From Anaeramoeba flamelloides (Eukaryota; Metamonada; Anaeramoebidae): a stretch of 64,000 nt of DNA. This document shows positions 36,963-49,021 of the stretch, piece after piece. Position numbers and translations under genes: made by a program. Position 1 is the first letter of the stretch. Each line of letters starts with the position of its first letter. Location: the NCBI GenBank assembly GCA_027625915.1, contig JANTQA010000023.1, positions 17,050,001 through 17,114,000 on the forward strand, written 5' to 3'. The notes under the pieces are model-generated. The model was not told where the DNA came from. It made no database searches and saw only the letters and a program-made list of their open reading frames with translations.

Positions 36963-37784
36963 CAGTCAAATCTAAAACCCAGAAATTTTCATAAACCCAA
37001 TAATTCCATTTTTCTGATCAATTGAAAATATTAGTAAAAAGTCAAAAATCTACTCCCATTTTACATAAATATGATCCAATTAACCAGCAACTTATAACCG
37101 TTCCGATTGGGATATTGATTAAATATTCTGAATCCATTAATTTTAACTCTTTGGTAAATTCAGAAATCAAAAAAATCCAAAATTTGTAAAATTAATTGAG
37201 AACATGACTGAAAATTGAAAATCAAATTTATTGCGATTTTCCCTTTAGATAAATTCTAAATTTATTAGGAATAATCTTTATAAGAATTATTTTGTTGTTG
37301 CATTTATGAAATGAGAGTTTTATTTACTTTATATCTTTCATTTAATAATTTTTTCGAAATTTAAAAATATATTGAGAACATTAGAGGATACATTTTTTTA
37401 CAAAATGGTTTTCTTAATTTCATGAAAATTTGCAATAATCAAACACCTCTCTTAAATTCAAATTCTTTCAAATATTTCAAAATGATGAAAATGTTCTTTA
37501 TTTCAAAATTTAAAATCAAAAGTGGATTTTCATTTTCTGTCATGTTCTCAATTAATTCTACAAATTTTGGATTTTTTTGATTATTGAATTCACCAAAGAG
37601 TTAAAATTAATGGATTCAGAATATTTAATCAATATCCCAATCGGAACGGTTATAAGTTGCTGGTTATTTGTATTATTTGTATGTAAAGTGGGAGTATATT
37701 TTTGACTTTTTACTAATATTTTCAATTGATCAGAAAAATGGAATTGTCAGGTTTATGAAAATTTCTGGGTTTTAGATTTGAATG
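36963..37784. mobile_element. Family G foldback element with 260-bp arms
   Basis: The left arm (36963-37222) and the right arm (about 37525-37784) are inverted copies with only scattered differences. For example, CCAGAAATTTTCATAAACC pairs with GGTTTATGAAAATTTCTGG, and CCGTTCCGATTGGGATATTG with its complement. The loop is about 300 bp. The terminus CAGTCAAATCTAAAACCC follows TA at 36961-36962, and TTA follows at 37785, so a Tc1/mariner origin is possible. No ORF of note. The low arm divergence suggests a fairly young insertion or arm gene conversion. Confidence 0.8.
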
Positions 37785-38632
37785 TTATTGTTTTTTCAAA
37801 TTAAAATAATTATTATCATTTTTGATAAATTAAGTATAATTTTTTATAATCTGATTAAATAAAAACTTTGAGTTTTTATTGTTAAAATTTATTCATGTAG
37901 ACTTCATTTACAGAAAATAAGATTTCATTCTTTTTTAAAGTTAATATTTTGAATTTTAAAATAATTCAGAAATATTTTGAATTTAAAACTTTTTCATAAA
38001 TGAGAAAAAAAAATCAAAATTTTTAAAATAATATAATTCATTTCCGATAATTGCTTTTATAGTCGGTTCGCTTTTATAGTATTGAGATTTTTACTTTCAT
38101 TTTTAATTTCAAGAAGTAGCCAAAAGTTTTTTCATTGGATATTAAATTTTTTCTGAAGATTTTTTTGTATTTTAGTGTTCATACAAGAGAAAATTAAAAA
38201 GGAACTCTTAACTAAACTATTTTTTAACCATTTTGGCACACCCATAATAAATGTTATTTTAACCATTTCAGCTAGTTTATAATCTTCATGATGTATCTTT
38301 AAATACATTTTTTCAAATTTTATAGAGAGTTTTATTTCATTTTTTTTCATTTTCTTTTTTCATTTACACCTTTTGGTTTTTTCATTTTTAGATTCTAATA
38401 AAATTTGATTTTTGAGAAACCATATTTTAAAATTTTTGGCACTTCAATTTTTTTCTCTTTTGACGCTTTTTGCCATTAATGGGTTATTAGTGAATTAAAC
38501 CGTTAATTTAGTATATAATGAGTGAGTAATTATTTAGGTTATTGCCAATACTATTTGTAATAATACATTTAATAAATAATTCAATATTTTTAATTTTGGG
38601 TGTTCCAAAAATAATAAAAATAAACTATATCA
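37785..38632. other. Gene-free stretch
   Basis: A minus-strand ORF at 38132-38350 (contains YKLAEMVKITFIMGVPKWL) is faintly reminiscent of a transposase helix-turn-helix segment, but is too short and isolated to call. Confidence 0.35.
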
Positions 38633-39165
38633 CAAAAATTTGGACACAGTTTAAAAAGTTGAGAGAATAACAATACCATACTTTATATTCAATTTGGAAA
38701 GAATTTTGATTTTACAAACTATTTCATTTTTTGTCTTTTTTGTTTTGTTTCCATTTCCTTTTTTTCAGTATATAATCTGTTTGTTTAGATCTGGAAATTT
38801 TTTTTCCATGGTTGATCGAAGGTTAGTGTTGAGTTTGCTAAATCGAAAAATCACATACAATTTGTCGATGGTATCTTATCATTTGATCGATCAACAATTG
38901 TTCGTGAAATTTCAACAAATTTACCAATACATTTTTTGTTCGGCTCGTTTCATTATTTTATACACACCTTTTTTTTTTTTTTCGTTTTATATTTTTTTCT
39001 TTTATTTGGATTAAAATGATTACTTATGAAAACATTAATACTCAGTAACTTAAATGTGGTTTAATCTTAGGTTTGGAAAAATATAATAAATTGAGGTTTA
39101 TTTTGCCTATTTTTGATTTTGGGTGTTTCTGTGATGTCCAAATTTTTGGAATGGGGTTTAGTTTA
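38633..39165 (+). mobile_element. Family B MITE, copy 4
   Basis: Left end AAAAATTTGGACACAGTTT, right end (inward) CCATTCCAAAAATTTGGACA. The best-preserved copy of the family in the window, about 530 bp. It aligns end to end with 10414-10948. The ORF at 38694-39014 is T-rich and not a gene. Confidence 0.75.
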
Positions 39166-39627
39166 TATTAAATCAAGAGATAAATTTCCATAAAGTTATT
39201 TATTATGAAAAAAATAAAATAAAAAAAAAAATCTTGTAAAAATTTTGTAAGATACCAACTTTCACAAGTTATATTTGGTGAAATAATTCATCAAAAATTA
39301 ACAAAATAGTTGAAATTTACCAAAATATAAATGAAAATCTTTGTAACTTTATGATTACAGTTAGGCATCTAAATTTTAACAATTATTAATAGATAAAAAA
39401 ATTATCAATGGAATTAGAAATTCAGAAAAGACTCCATTTTGGATTTTATTTTTCTGTTATAATTTGCTTTTTCATTATCTCTATAAAAAAATTTTTTGAA
39501 ATAAATTGGAGCCCAAAATTAAATTGTTGATGAATTACTTGTTATTTTATTAATTGTGAAGCAAAAACCCCAAGATAGAAATAATCTATAAAAATTTTTA
39601 AAAAAATATAGGAATGTTTGGAATATT
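39166..39627. other. 3' flank of RCC1-BTB gene
   Basis: AT-rich, nothing else seen. Confidence 0.5.
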
Positions 39628-41777
39628 TTAAAGGTTGCTTTTTATTTGGCTCAATTGGCCAATTATATCTGAATTTTGATTTAATTGGTAATATTCAGCT
39701 GCATCTTGAAGTTCTTCAATGGTTAGTTCTGGATCATGGTCAGCTGTTAATTCGATTTTACCTGTATAAAGATATTTCATTAAAATTTCGATACTGTCAA
39801 TTGACTTTCTTGAATAGTCTTTAATCTGATTTATATTTTTTTCTTTTTCATTTAGATTATTAAACATTTCTCTGAACAATCCGCTTCGAGCTAACAAAAT
39901 GATTTTGTGAACTGGTAATTCTTCAAATTCATCATCCTCCTCATCATCATCATCATCATCCTCGTCCTCGTCCTCGTCCTCGTCATCATTTTTTATTAAA
40001 AGTGAAAAATCTTTTGAATCTTCATCATTATATAGAAGGCATAAATCCTCCAGAAATGTGTTTTTTGGGGGATAAGTTAAATTCAAAGAATCAAAAAATC
40101 GTTTCACTAAATTTACATCTTCTATTTCACCAAGATAGACCCATCTTAAAAATAAAAGTATTTCTTCTTTGGAAAATGATTCTTTTTTTAATAGATTTTC
40201 AATTTCTTCAATTTTTAAATGAATTCTTGACTCAATAATTATTTTGTGAATTGGTATTTCAAAGCTTTGATTTAAATTTAAATTGTGGTCACAAAATTCT
40301 TTGGATTGAAATAATTTTTTAAAATCTTGAATAAGGCAGAGGTCATGACGGGGATATAGATACACACACACAGTGCCACAGGTAATCTTAAATTTTATTG
40401 AAGGGTTATTTTGATAATATTCGGGTAAACTAATTCTGGTGGCTTTGTTCCTAATGTAATTGTTCTGATCTGTTGGATTTTGGCCATCATTGAAGCCCCA
40501 CCCATACAATTCATTTTCGTCTGTTAGAAACAAAGCAATTCTTGATCCCCCACAGTATTGAACAACTTTTTTGTTTTTAAGTTCTTCAATTACAGTAAAG
40601 GATGATACATTTCGCCCAATGCCATTATAACTACCATTGCCAGTACTATAAGTTTTTCCTTCTTTGCTGATCAATATAGAAAAGCTGTCATGTGTTTGGA
40701 GATACAAGATATCTTCAGCTTTCCAGTTGGACACTTTCACAGGTGATTTTTGATTGGTGAGATTTCCAGTCCCGAGGGAGCCACGTTGGTTTGCGCCACA
40801 GGAATACAATTCATTGCTTTTGGTTGTAAAAAAAAAGCAATATCCACGAACTCCTCCAAAGACTCTTGTTACGTTTTGAAAAATTAAAACTGGGGTGCTC
40901 CTGTCAGGGCTCGAAGTTCCATCTCCAAGTCTTCCTTTTGGGTATTTGTTTGAAATGAAATCAAAAATTGTTGTTTTTTGTTTTTTTTTATTTTTGGGAA
41001 TTTTTTGTTCAGAAAGTTACAAAGGAAAATGCAAGAAAAGAAACAAAACAAAACAAAATAAAACAAAATAAAACAAAATGATTGAAACTTAAACAATTGA
41101 AAAAATAAGAGAAAAAACAGAAAGTGAGAAAAAAATTTATCCTTGTTTTTTCTTTTTGAGAGGATCTCGAATGATCCAAAAAAAAAGAAAAACAAGAAAA
41201 AGAAAAAGAAAAAGAAAAAAGAAAAAATAAAAAAGAAAAAAGATTATAAAGAGAAATTTGGATTACCCGAGTTATAACCATTCCCATAAAGATCACCATT
41301 TTTACACAAATAATAATTTGACCAACCCACCATCGCAAATTGTTCAACCTTTCGATTGTTTTTTTCATCATTAAAAAAAGGAACAGGTCTTACATTATCA
41401 AAAGTGCTGCTTTGAGAATTTTCCAAAGGAATTTCATGGTAAGTATTATCTCTAGAAGAGGCAAAAGAATACATATTACCAGATTTGGTTAGGATTAAAA
41501 AAGTCAAATAACCTGATTGTATGTCCTTGATTGCTTCATTTTCCAGTGTAAAAGATCTTGGTTTGTCCTTTGAATCGTGAAATTCCAAAGTGTTTGTTCC
41601 TTTCCAAATTAAACAACGTGGATTGTTACCAGAAACCATTTTCCTGACTAAATCGGGGTTTTTAATTTTTGACAGAGGTGACCATCTTGGAAGTTTATTT
41701 TCAATATTCTCAATTAAACTGTTTATTTTGAGAGAAGTAGAACAAGAGCAATAAATCCCTGAATTGGTTTGTTTCAT
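39628..41777 (-). CDS. RCC1-repeat / BTB-domain protein
   Basis: Exon 1 is 41267-41777 and exon 2 is 39628-40934. The 332-nt intron (donor GTAATC, acceptor CCAAAAG, phase 1) gives 605 residues, and the join restores a textbook RCC1 repeat: LYGNGYNSG|GRLGDGTSS. RCC1-like blades occupy about residues 1-330 (YSCGANQRGSLGTGN; YSTGNGSYNGIGRN; LYGWGFNDGQNPTDQ). Two BTB/POZ segments follow: a diverged first one after CDHNLNLNQSFEIPIHKIII (about 390-450), and a second with ELPVHKIILLARSGLFREMF and KYLYTGKIEL at the C-terminus, separated by an Asp/Glu tract. BTB proteins of this layout commonly act as cullin-3 adaptors or scaffolds; whether this one does is inference. Such proteins are expanded in some amoebae. 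The ATG at 41777 is the first after an upstream stop. A family I transposon terminus lies only 78 bp upstream. Confidence 0.9.
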
Positions 41778-41855
41778 TCTGACAAAGTGATCGTTTTAAC
41801 AAAAGTTGATTGAGAAAAAGAATTTTTAAAAAAAATAAAAAATTCCACTAGACTT

Positions 41856-43337
41856 CACGACAAGAATAGCACAACAATTGTCGTCACTTTTTTTCCTTAT
41901 CAACACTTTGTTTTTTTGTAATTGTTCCAAATTTTGAAAGGAATTAGAAGATCACACTGCAACAACTTTCATTTTAAAACTTTATACAAGTTATACTTTT
42001 AAAAACATGTAATTTAAACAACTTTCCAATTTTTGGTTTTCATAAAAAGAGTTTCAGGTTATTGAAAGTTTACAAATATTTTTCTTTTAGAGAACTTTTA
42101 AAAATTTCAATTAAATTCAAAATGCTATCTTTTGTTAATTATTATTTTTATCCCTTTTTTTGGCTTACAAAAGTTTGTACAGTATGTTAAATAACCCGTG
42201 TCGGCGTTTTAATATGTGTTTTTGAAAATTATTTGTGTTGTTTTTTGAAATAACTGTTGGTTTTTTTTTTTTAATCTTTTTTTTTTTTCAATAACTGTGG
42301 TTTTCTGTTTTTATTTTGTGTTCAACAAAAAAAATACAGTTCAGTTTAACTCTAATTTCAAATCAAATAATATGTTAAATAGATCATATTCTCAAGTGTT
42401 TTTCTACAACCTTCTGGGCCAATATCCTGATTTTTGAACTAATTCAACCAAATTTTTACAAAACAACACCAAAATCCACAATCAACCAAATCTTTCAATT
42501 TGAATAAATACACAAAAAATCAATAAAAAGGATAAAACAAGTTCCTTAAAAACTTTTTTGCTTGTACCCCCACATATTAACAAAATGAGATATCAATTTT
42601 TCAAAGTTTTTTTAAAAAAGAAATGAACCAAAAATTTCAATTCAATTTTCTTTTTTCCTTTCGCCAATCGTCTTAAAATCCTATCTTGTATTTGGTTTAA
42701 TTATTCACTTGTTTTTTTTTTGCCTATATTGGAGGAGATAAGAATCCAAAATGAAAGAATATTTCATATTGAATTAAAAGCTAATTAACCCATATTTTAT
42801 CTGATCTAAAATTCTAAAAGAACATGCTTAATTTACCAAATTATTTGATAATCAATTCTTTTTCAGCCATTTACATAATGAGAGCAGATTAAATCTCTGA
42901 TAAGATCAATTTTCAGATATTATAATAAGATCTTTCAATTTTTCAATCACATTAGCAGAAATAATATTTTAGAAAACTTTGAATAAAAATTTCAATTGTG
43001 GCTTTCAGAATGACAGTAATATTGTCAAGATATACCTCCTTTTTAAAAATAAACACACTTTTGAAAACTTTTAATTGTTGACCACAGATAAAAAACGAAA
43101 ACAACTGAAAAAAGTTGGAAAACAACAGTTAAAAACACATTTTTCAAAAAAACACAGTTAAAGTTTAAAAAACGAAAATTATTTAAGTTGACACGGGTTA
43201 TTTAACATACTGTATCAAGTATTTGAAATTTGAAACAATATGAAAGAATATCAGAGACTGAAATCTTGCAGACTGTCAGTCTGAAAGTTTGAAAAAGTCT
43301 TGAAAGTGTTTGTATGGATTGTACTATTCTTGTCGTG
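41856..43337. mobile_element. Family I element, copy 1, split by element H
   Basis: The ends are inverted: CACGACAAGAATAGCACAA at 41856 and the complement of CACGACAAGAATAGTACAA ending at 43337. Without H (42180-43212) it is about 450 bp. The left half aligns with 63380-63550 and 46996-47290, and the right half with 63550-63674. Non-coding. Confidence 0.75.
42180..43212. mobile_element. Family H element, Tc1/mariner-like, inserted in family I
   Basis: Perfect outer TIRs CAGTATGTTAAATAACCCGT (extending to GTGTC) at both ends, with TA duplication at 42178-42179 and 43213-43214. 1033 bp. Inside are subterminal repeats of AACTGTTG/AACTGTGG (left) and CAACAGTT/CACAGTT (right). No transposase ORF. 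The family I copy at 63245-63674 has a single TA at this site (63550-63551), confirming the boundaries. Confidence 0.88.
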
Positions 43338-43403
43338 TTTGATATCTAAAAAAAAAAACCTAGTAAACCACACACCTATTTAAGGGAGAAAGTACATTTT
43401 TCA

Positions 43404-44542
43404 TTTTTTGAGTGCCACCATTTATCTGCAACTGAATTCTTCAAATGATTTCTTGAACCAAATATATTGATATTTTAATAAATACTAGAGTGGAATATAT
43501 CCTAGTGTAAGATATTTTCATACCAACTAAAAAAACTGAAATCCTAAAAAATGAAAAAATTGATCAAAAAAAAACAAACAAAAATCATTTATTTCAAGAT
43601 CTTATTTATAACATTTTACACAATTACTTTTTTTTTATTTGGTTTTATTTTTAATTCTTTATTAAATTAATTTTGTTTAGAAAATTTTTCATAAACAAAT
43701 TACTGTTTACTTCTTAAGAATTTCGAAAATGAATTAAAAAATCCTATTTTCATTTCCTTCATTTAATTTCTAGTTTTAGTTCAGAAAATCAGATACTTTT
43801 TTAATACTTCTTGAGAATAAAGGTTTATTGAACAAATTCTTTTGATTTTATAATTATTTATTTTCCATTAAAATGAGAACTCAAAAAATTACTGGATCAG
43901 ATTGAAATTTTATCTTGAATTTTTCAATTATTTTGATTTGAATCTTTTGTAACTGTTTTTTGATTCCAAGAATTCAAACCCCTTTATTTTACTTTTTGAA
44001 ATAGTATTCTTTGTTTTAGCTTTGTTTGATAAAAATATTTGAAAACTAGAATTTTGAAAGCAAATTTGGCACAAAACGATTTTTAAAATAATAATAAATA
44101 GTAATGGGATGAGAAATTCATGGTAAAAAATAGTTTGATTGTATTCATACAAAATAAGAAGATAAAGAAAACCAATATTTGAAAATAGGCTTTTATCGAT
44201 TTTTTTTTTCATTCTTGGCTTCAACAAATTTATTTGGAAAGGTGATCTTTCGTGTTTGGTCTTCTAAAAGAAAATATTTGTTTCAAAAACACACCTTTTG
44301 GGGTATACTTTTTTAGTTTAGCTGTTTGATTAATTTCAATCGTTCGAACAAACACATTTCTAGATCCAAAACCAAATTTAATAAAACACAGAATTGAATC
44401 AAAAAAAAATGTTCAAAAAAATTGAAAAATGAAAGATTCAAAATTTAACTCTGAATTACTTTGGGTTCGCTTTCTTTCCACGAATAGACTAGCAAATGGT
44501 GTTTTGGTTCTAAAGTTTTAATATCTGGTGGCACTCAAAAAA
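43404..44542 (-). mobile_element. Family K element, copy 2
   Basis: TIRs TTTTTTGAGTGCCACCA at 43404 and its complement ending at 44542; 1139 bp. The interior aligns in reverse with 70-985. A 99-residue ORF (43928-44227, minus) shares residues with that at 245-439. No recognisable transposase. It starts 66 bp after family I ends. Confidence 0.65.
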
Positions 44543-46995
44543 TATTTTTCAGTAATGTAAATACAATTAAAATTTTTCAAAATGGTAAAATGTGCTTACT
44601 TTCTTAAAAATATTAAAATTTTTCTTTTTAATTTTCCAATCCATAACATTTACAAGATTATAACAAATTCACTGTTTGTTTCAAAATAAATAGAACAAAA
44701 TTTTCATTCAGCTTTCCAAAATAAAGATTTTCAAAATAAGGTGTCATTTCAAATTTTTAATCCTCAAAATAAACTTAAATTATTAATTTTACCTTTTAGA
44801 ATTGGGCTTTGATGATTTATTTTGGTTACTGGAATGTGATAATTTTGGGAAAACCAAATGAAAATTTTGATCTTTTTCTTTTTCCATTTACAGTATAAAT
44901 AATTTTATGCTTTATTTTTCAAAGACTTTTTGTAAGGGAGTAGCCATTTTTAAAAGTAAAATTCAATCGTGTCAAGATCTTATGAAAATTTGTTTTTGTA
45001 ATTTGTGTTTCGACTTATGAAGTGAAGGAGTTAACAACCTATAAACAATTTATTAATTTGATCTATTTTTGTAATCCAAAATTTGGAAGTTTCCAATATA
45101 AAACGAAAAAAAGTAACCTATTATTTTATTTAAGAATTAAGTTAATTCTTGAAAATGGGAAAACATATTTTTCGATTTTATGTTGGAGATTATTTATTTC
45201 AAAAGAAAATTTTTAATTTTGTTTCAATTTTAATGATTAACATTTCAATTCAAATCTTAACCACTCAAACTAATTGAAGTATAAGTGATTCAATAAATGA
45301 ATATTTGGTAGAAGGATAACATCATTTTATCAATTAAATACAGATCGATGAAGCTAAACAATTTTTTCTTTAAGATTTTAAAAACATGTGTTTGTAGATT
45401 TTCAAAAAATGAAAAAAAAATTTGAAAAAAAAATTGAAAATTTTTATTAACAAATTGTTTGGTCTTATTCACAAGAATCCTTATCACAATTCAAATCATT
45501 TTTGTCAGAAAAAAATTGATTTTGATTTTTGAGGATAAAATTAACTAATTTACTGATATTTTCAAGAAAATTTTATTTTGAAAAATCGAATTTTATCTTA
45601 ATACAAAAACAAAATTTCTGGGTAAAAATAATAATTGACTTTTAAAATTTAATTATTATAACTACTATTCTTAAAAAAATACAATTATTTTTTAATCATA
45701 TCAATATATCATTTTTTTGTTTTTTTTAACCAAAAGTTTTATCTCAAAAAAGAAAAAAATCATTATATTAATATTACTGGTAATAAAGACTTATTGTCGT
45801 ATAATAATGATCAAAATGGCAATAATAGGGGTAAAAAATTGTTATAATGAGAGAAATAAAATCAATTTAATAATTTTCTTTTTTAGAAAATATGGAAAAA
45901 AAAATGATCTAACTAAACTAATTTTCTTTTATGGCTTTCTTAGTCGATCAGATTTTTTTGACACATGGTGATCTACAAAATTTGCAAGTAGAGAATATCA
46001 CCAATAACCTATTTTAAAATTTTGCCTGTTGCCCTGAAATACTGATCCTTTAAACAGTAAAAATATAATATTACAGTTCTGGTAAAAAAGTGAAACTGGT
46101 TTTTCCTTGGAAACATTAATAGAGCTTGAATATGAAAAGTAAAACCAATTCAAAGAAGAAAGTAATTAACTTAAAATAATAACCCATTATATTATTTTCA
46201 ACCAAAACAAAAAAAAAATTTAAATCTACTTTTATATGAAAATTATTGATGTGTTTTTGGAGATCTCTAAAATAGTCAATTTTTTGAACAAATTTTAAAT
46301 AATAGACCAATCAAAGAAAAGTCTATACCAAAAGATACTATTCAAAAGAACCTGTTGTTGTGCTAAATACTTCATTATGTCATCAATAATTGGTTTTTTC
46401 TTTTTTCAATGAATCTTATTTTTCATTTTTGGAAATGTTCTAAATAAAAAACCATATTGAACTTTTTTCCACAACGATTCTATAGAACCCCTATAAAATG
46501 ACAAAACAGTACAGAATCTAATTTATTGCCATTTAAATGTTATAAACAGTGAATAAATTAATACAATTATTGTTAATTATCCAAGGTATTTTGTGAATAA
46601 AGATTGCTGAATTATCGAAATTTTATGATAAAAAAGAAATTTGAAAAGATAATTGTTGACCATAAAAACTGATCTAGAATAAGTTTTTGATTTATAAAAT
46701 TTAAAAAAATAGTTAAAAATAAAAAATAGAATAATATTACATTTGAACTATTAGAATAATATGATTATAAAATAAATATATAACTATCAAATAGTAAAAT
46801 ATTGTAAAATAAGGTTAATGGGGCTTAAGCACATCAATATTATATAAAACAAATAAAGTTAATATATTTATTAAATATTAAATCTCAAAAAAAAAAAAAA
46901 AATATCAACAAAAATTTTTCTTTAAATATTTTATGTGTTGTGCCATATCATTTGTGATTGTCAAATTGGAAAAAAGCTTTAAATTGATTTTCATT
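44543..46995. other. Gene-free stretch
   Basis: No supported gene in 2.4 kb. The GTAAGGGAGTAGCC motif near 44934 resembles the family N terminus. Short ORFs (45022-45216, 45717-45971, 46116-46310) have no motif and no usable splice context. Confidence 0.45.
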
Positions 46996-47290
46996 TCATG
47001 ACAAGTTTAGTACAAGAATTTTGATCAAATTTCTTAATTGACTCTAATGTTTTTTTTTTTTGAAATTATATCCAATTTTGAAAGTATTAAAAAGATCAAA
47101 ATACAATAACTTTGAATTTAAAAAGTTATTACAATTGAAAATTTTCAAATTTTACAATTTAAACAACTTTATAATTTTATTTTTTATAAAAACAGTTTCA
47201 AATTTATGAGAGTTTTGAATTTTTTCAAATTTGAATGACTTGAATAATTTTCAAAGAAAACTTAAAAGTGAACTTTTTAAATCAATATTT
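46996..47290 (+). repeat. Family I fragment (left half)
   Basis: It begins CATGACAAGTTTAGTACAA, a degraded form of the family I terminus, and follows the left half of copy 1 (CCAATTTTGAAAG...AACAACTTT / AATTTAAACAACTTT). No right end found, so it is partial or diverged. Confidence 0.5.
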
Positions 47291-47984
47291 TTTACACCTT
47301 TTTGTTCTGAATAAAATTTTCAAGTATTTTCACTTTGAAAAAATACGATAAATTTTTTTTTGAAAAAAAAATGTTCTATAAAATAAACTTTTTTTCAAAA
47401 ATTCTGACTCACTTGAAATAATAAATTGAAGAAAAAACAATTATCCTTTAGTATTCAAGAACAATTAATATCTAAATCTGATTGGTAATTCACTTTTAAG
47501 CCATTCTAAGTGTATAAAAGCATGATATATTAAAAATAAAAAAAAATAAAACCTAAAAAAAAAATAAAACAAACAAATAAATCGCAATCACACAATTCGA
47601 TCTGTTTGTTGTAAAACACATTTTTATAAAAGTAAAATAGGTGAAAAAGTAGAAATTTGTTGCAATAAAATATTCTATACAACGTTTTTTTGTAACTCTT
47701 ATTGATATTTTTTCCCAAAGCTAATAGAGTAATTTATTTACATAAGGTTATTATTAAAACGTGATCTGCAACTTCATTTATCATACTTGGAGAAATGGAT
47801 TATCATTTTTAAAAAAGTTCATTTTTACCAAATGAAATTTCTAGTAAAAAGATTTTGATCCTTTTAGTTTGTATTTTTGTATCAAAAGGAAAAAATAAAA
47901 TTTGTAAAAAAATTTTTAATTTGAAGAAATTTCACTTTTAGTAATTTCTGAGAGTAAATATGAACAAGTAACCTTGAACTTTTG
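47291..47984. other. Gene-free stretch
   Basis: Nothing supported. Confidence 0.5.
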
Positions 47985-48425
47985 ATCTTATTTTAAAAAT
48001 ACATGAAAAATAAATCAAATATTGAACCCTTGAAGATCTAAAACAATTTAAAATTTATTTTATTCACAAATATTGATTAAATTTCTTGTATTTAAAAGAT
48101 TAAGTAATATCCTTTTTCAAATAAACAAAGTATAGAAAAGGAATTATTATTAAAATCAGAAATTTGAGAGTATCTATTATTTTTTTTTATAAGAGTTATA
48201 AATTTTAATTAGTTATATTTGTTTGAAAATCTTGAAAAAATATTGAAAAATAATTGTAAAATCTATTTATTAATATATTTAATCTTTGTGTTTGTGATAC
48301 CTCACTAAATAAAATTAAGATTGAGTTCTTAATTATTGAATGAGAAATAATCAAATTAAAAAGTATTTCTTCAGGTTATCAGTTGAATTTTCCAGATTTT
48401 AAAAACGAGTATTTTGTGAGAATTT
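47985..48425 (+). repeat. Family O repeat, copy 2
   Basis: Counterpart of 36425-36860, with the same block order and similar length; visibly diverged. Confidence 0.55.
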
Positions 48426-49021
48426 TTATGTAATGGTTTGGTTTTTTTCTCTATTTTTTTTTCTTCCGTAAAGAGAAAAAAATTGATTTGAGCTGTACTT
48501 TGAATCCAAAAAAAATTATATTTTTTCGAGTTTAAAATAATTGTTGTAATTCTAAGAAATTAAGTAGATTTTTTGATTTTATTTATTGGGTTATGTTCGA
48601 ACTTAGTGTCTTTTATTTTTTAAAGTGTATTTTTTTACTTCCACTACAGACCAAAAGATTTCAATCTTCTGTCAAAGAAAATATTGTATTATTTGAAATA
48701 ATTCTAAAATAAGTTACATTTTGAACAATAACTTAAAGGAGAAAAATGGATCAAACTTTTAAAAATAAGAATTCACTTCTGAAAATAAACCTCAAAATAA
48801 GTTTTGGTTTGGTTGTAATCAGATTTTTACTCCATTTCTCAATTTCAAGATGAGGTAAATTTTTTTTAAATTTGCGAGTTATTTTCACTAAAAGATTTTT
48901 TTTAGTGTACTAGTTCCTTAACAAAATTTCGTTTTTAAAAGTGTTGTAGCATACATTTCATTCACTAAAATGATAAATTAGATTAGTATTTTTCATTTTT
49001 TTAATATTTAATCACTCAATT
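48426..49021. other. 5' flank of importin-alpha gene
   Basis: No ORF or repeat identified; presumably holds the promoter. No TATA-like element can be told from the AT-rich background. Confidence 0.4.

Noticed and set aside
38132-38350. Possible transposase fragment on the minus strand
   Set aside because: Only a vague resemblance to a helix-turn-helix segment; too short and without TIRs around it.
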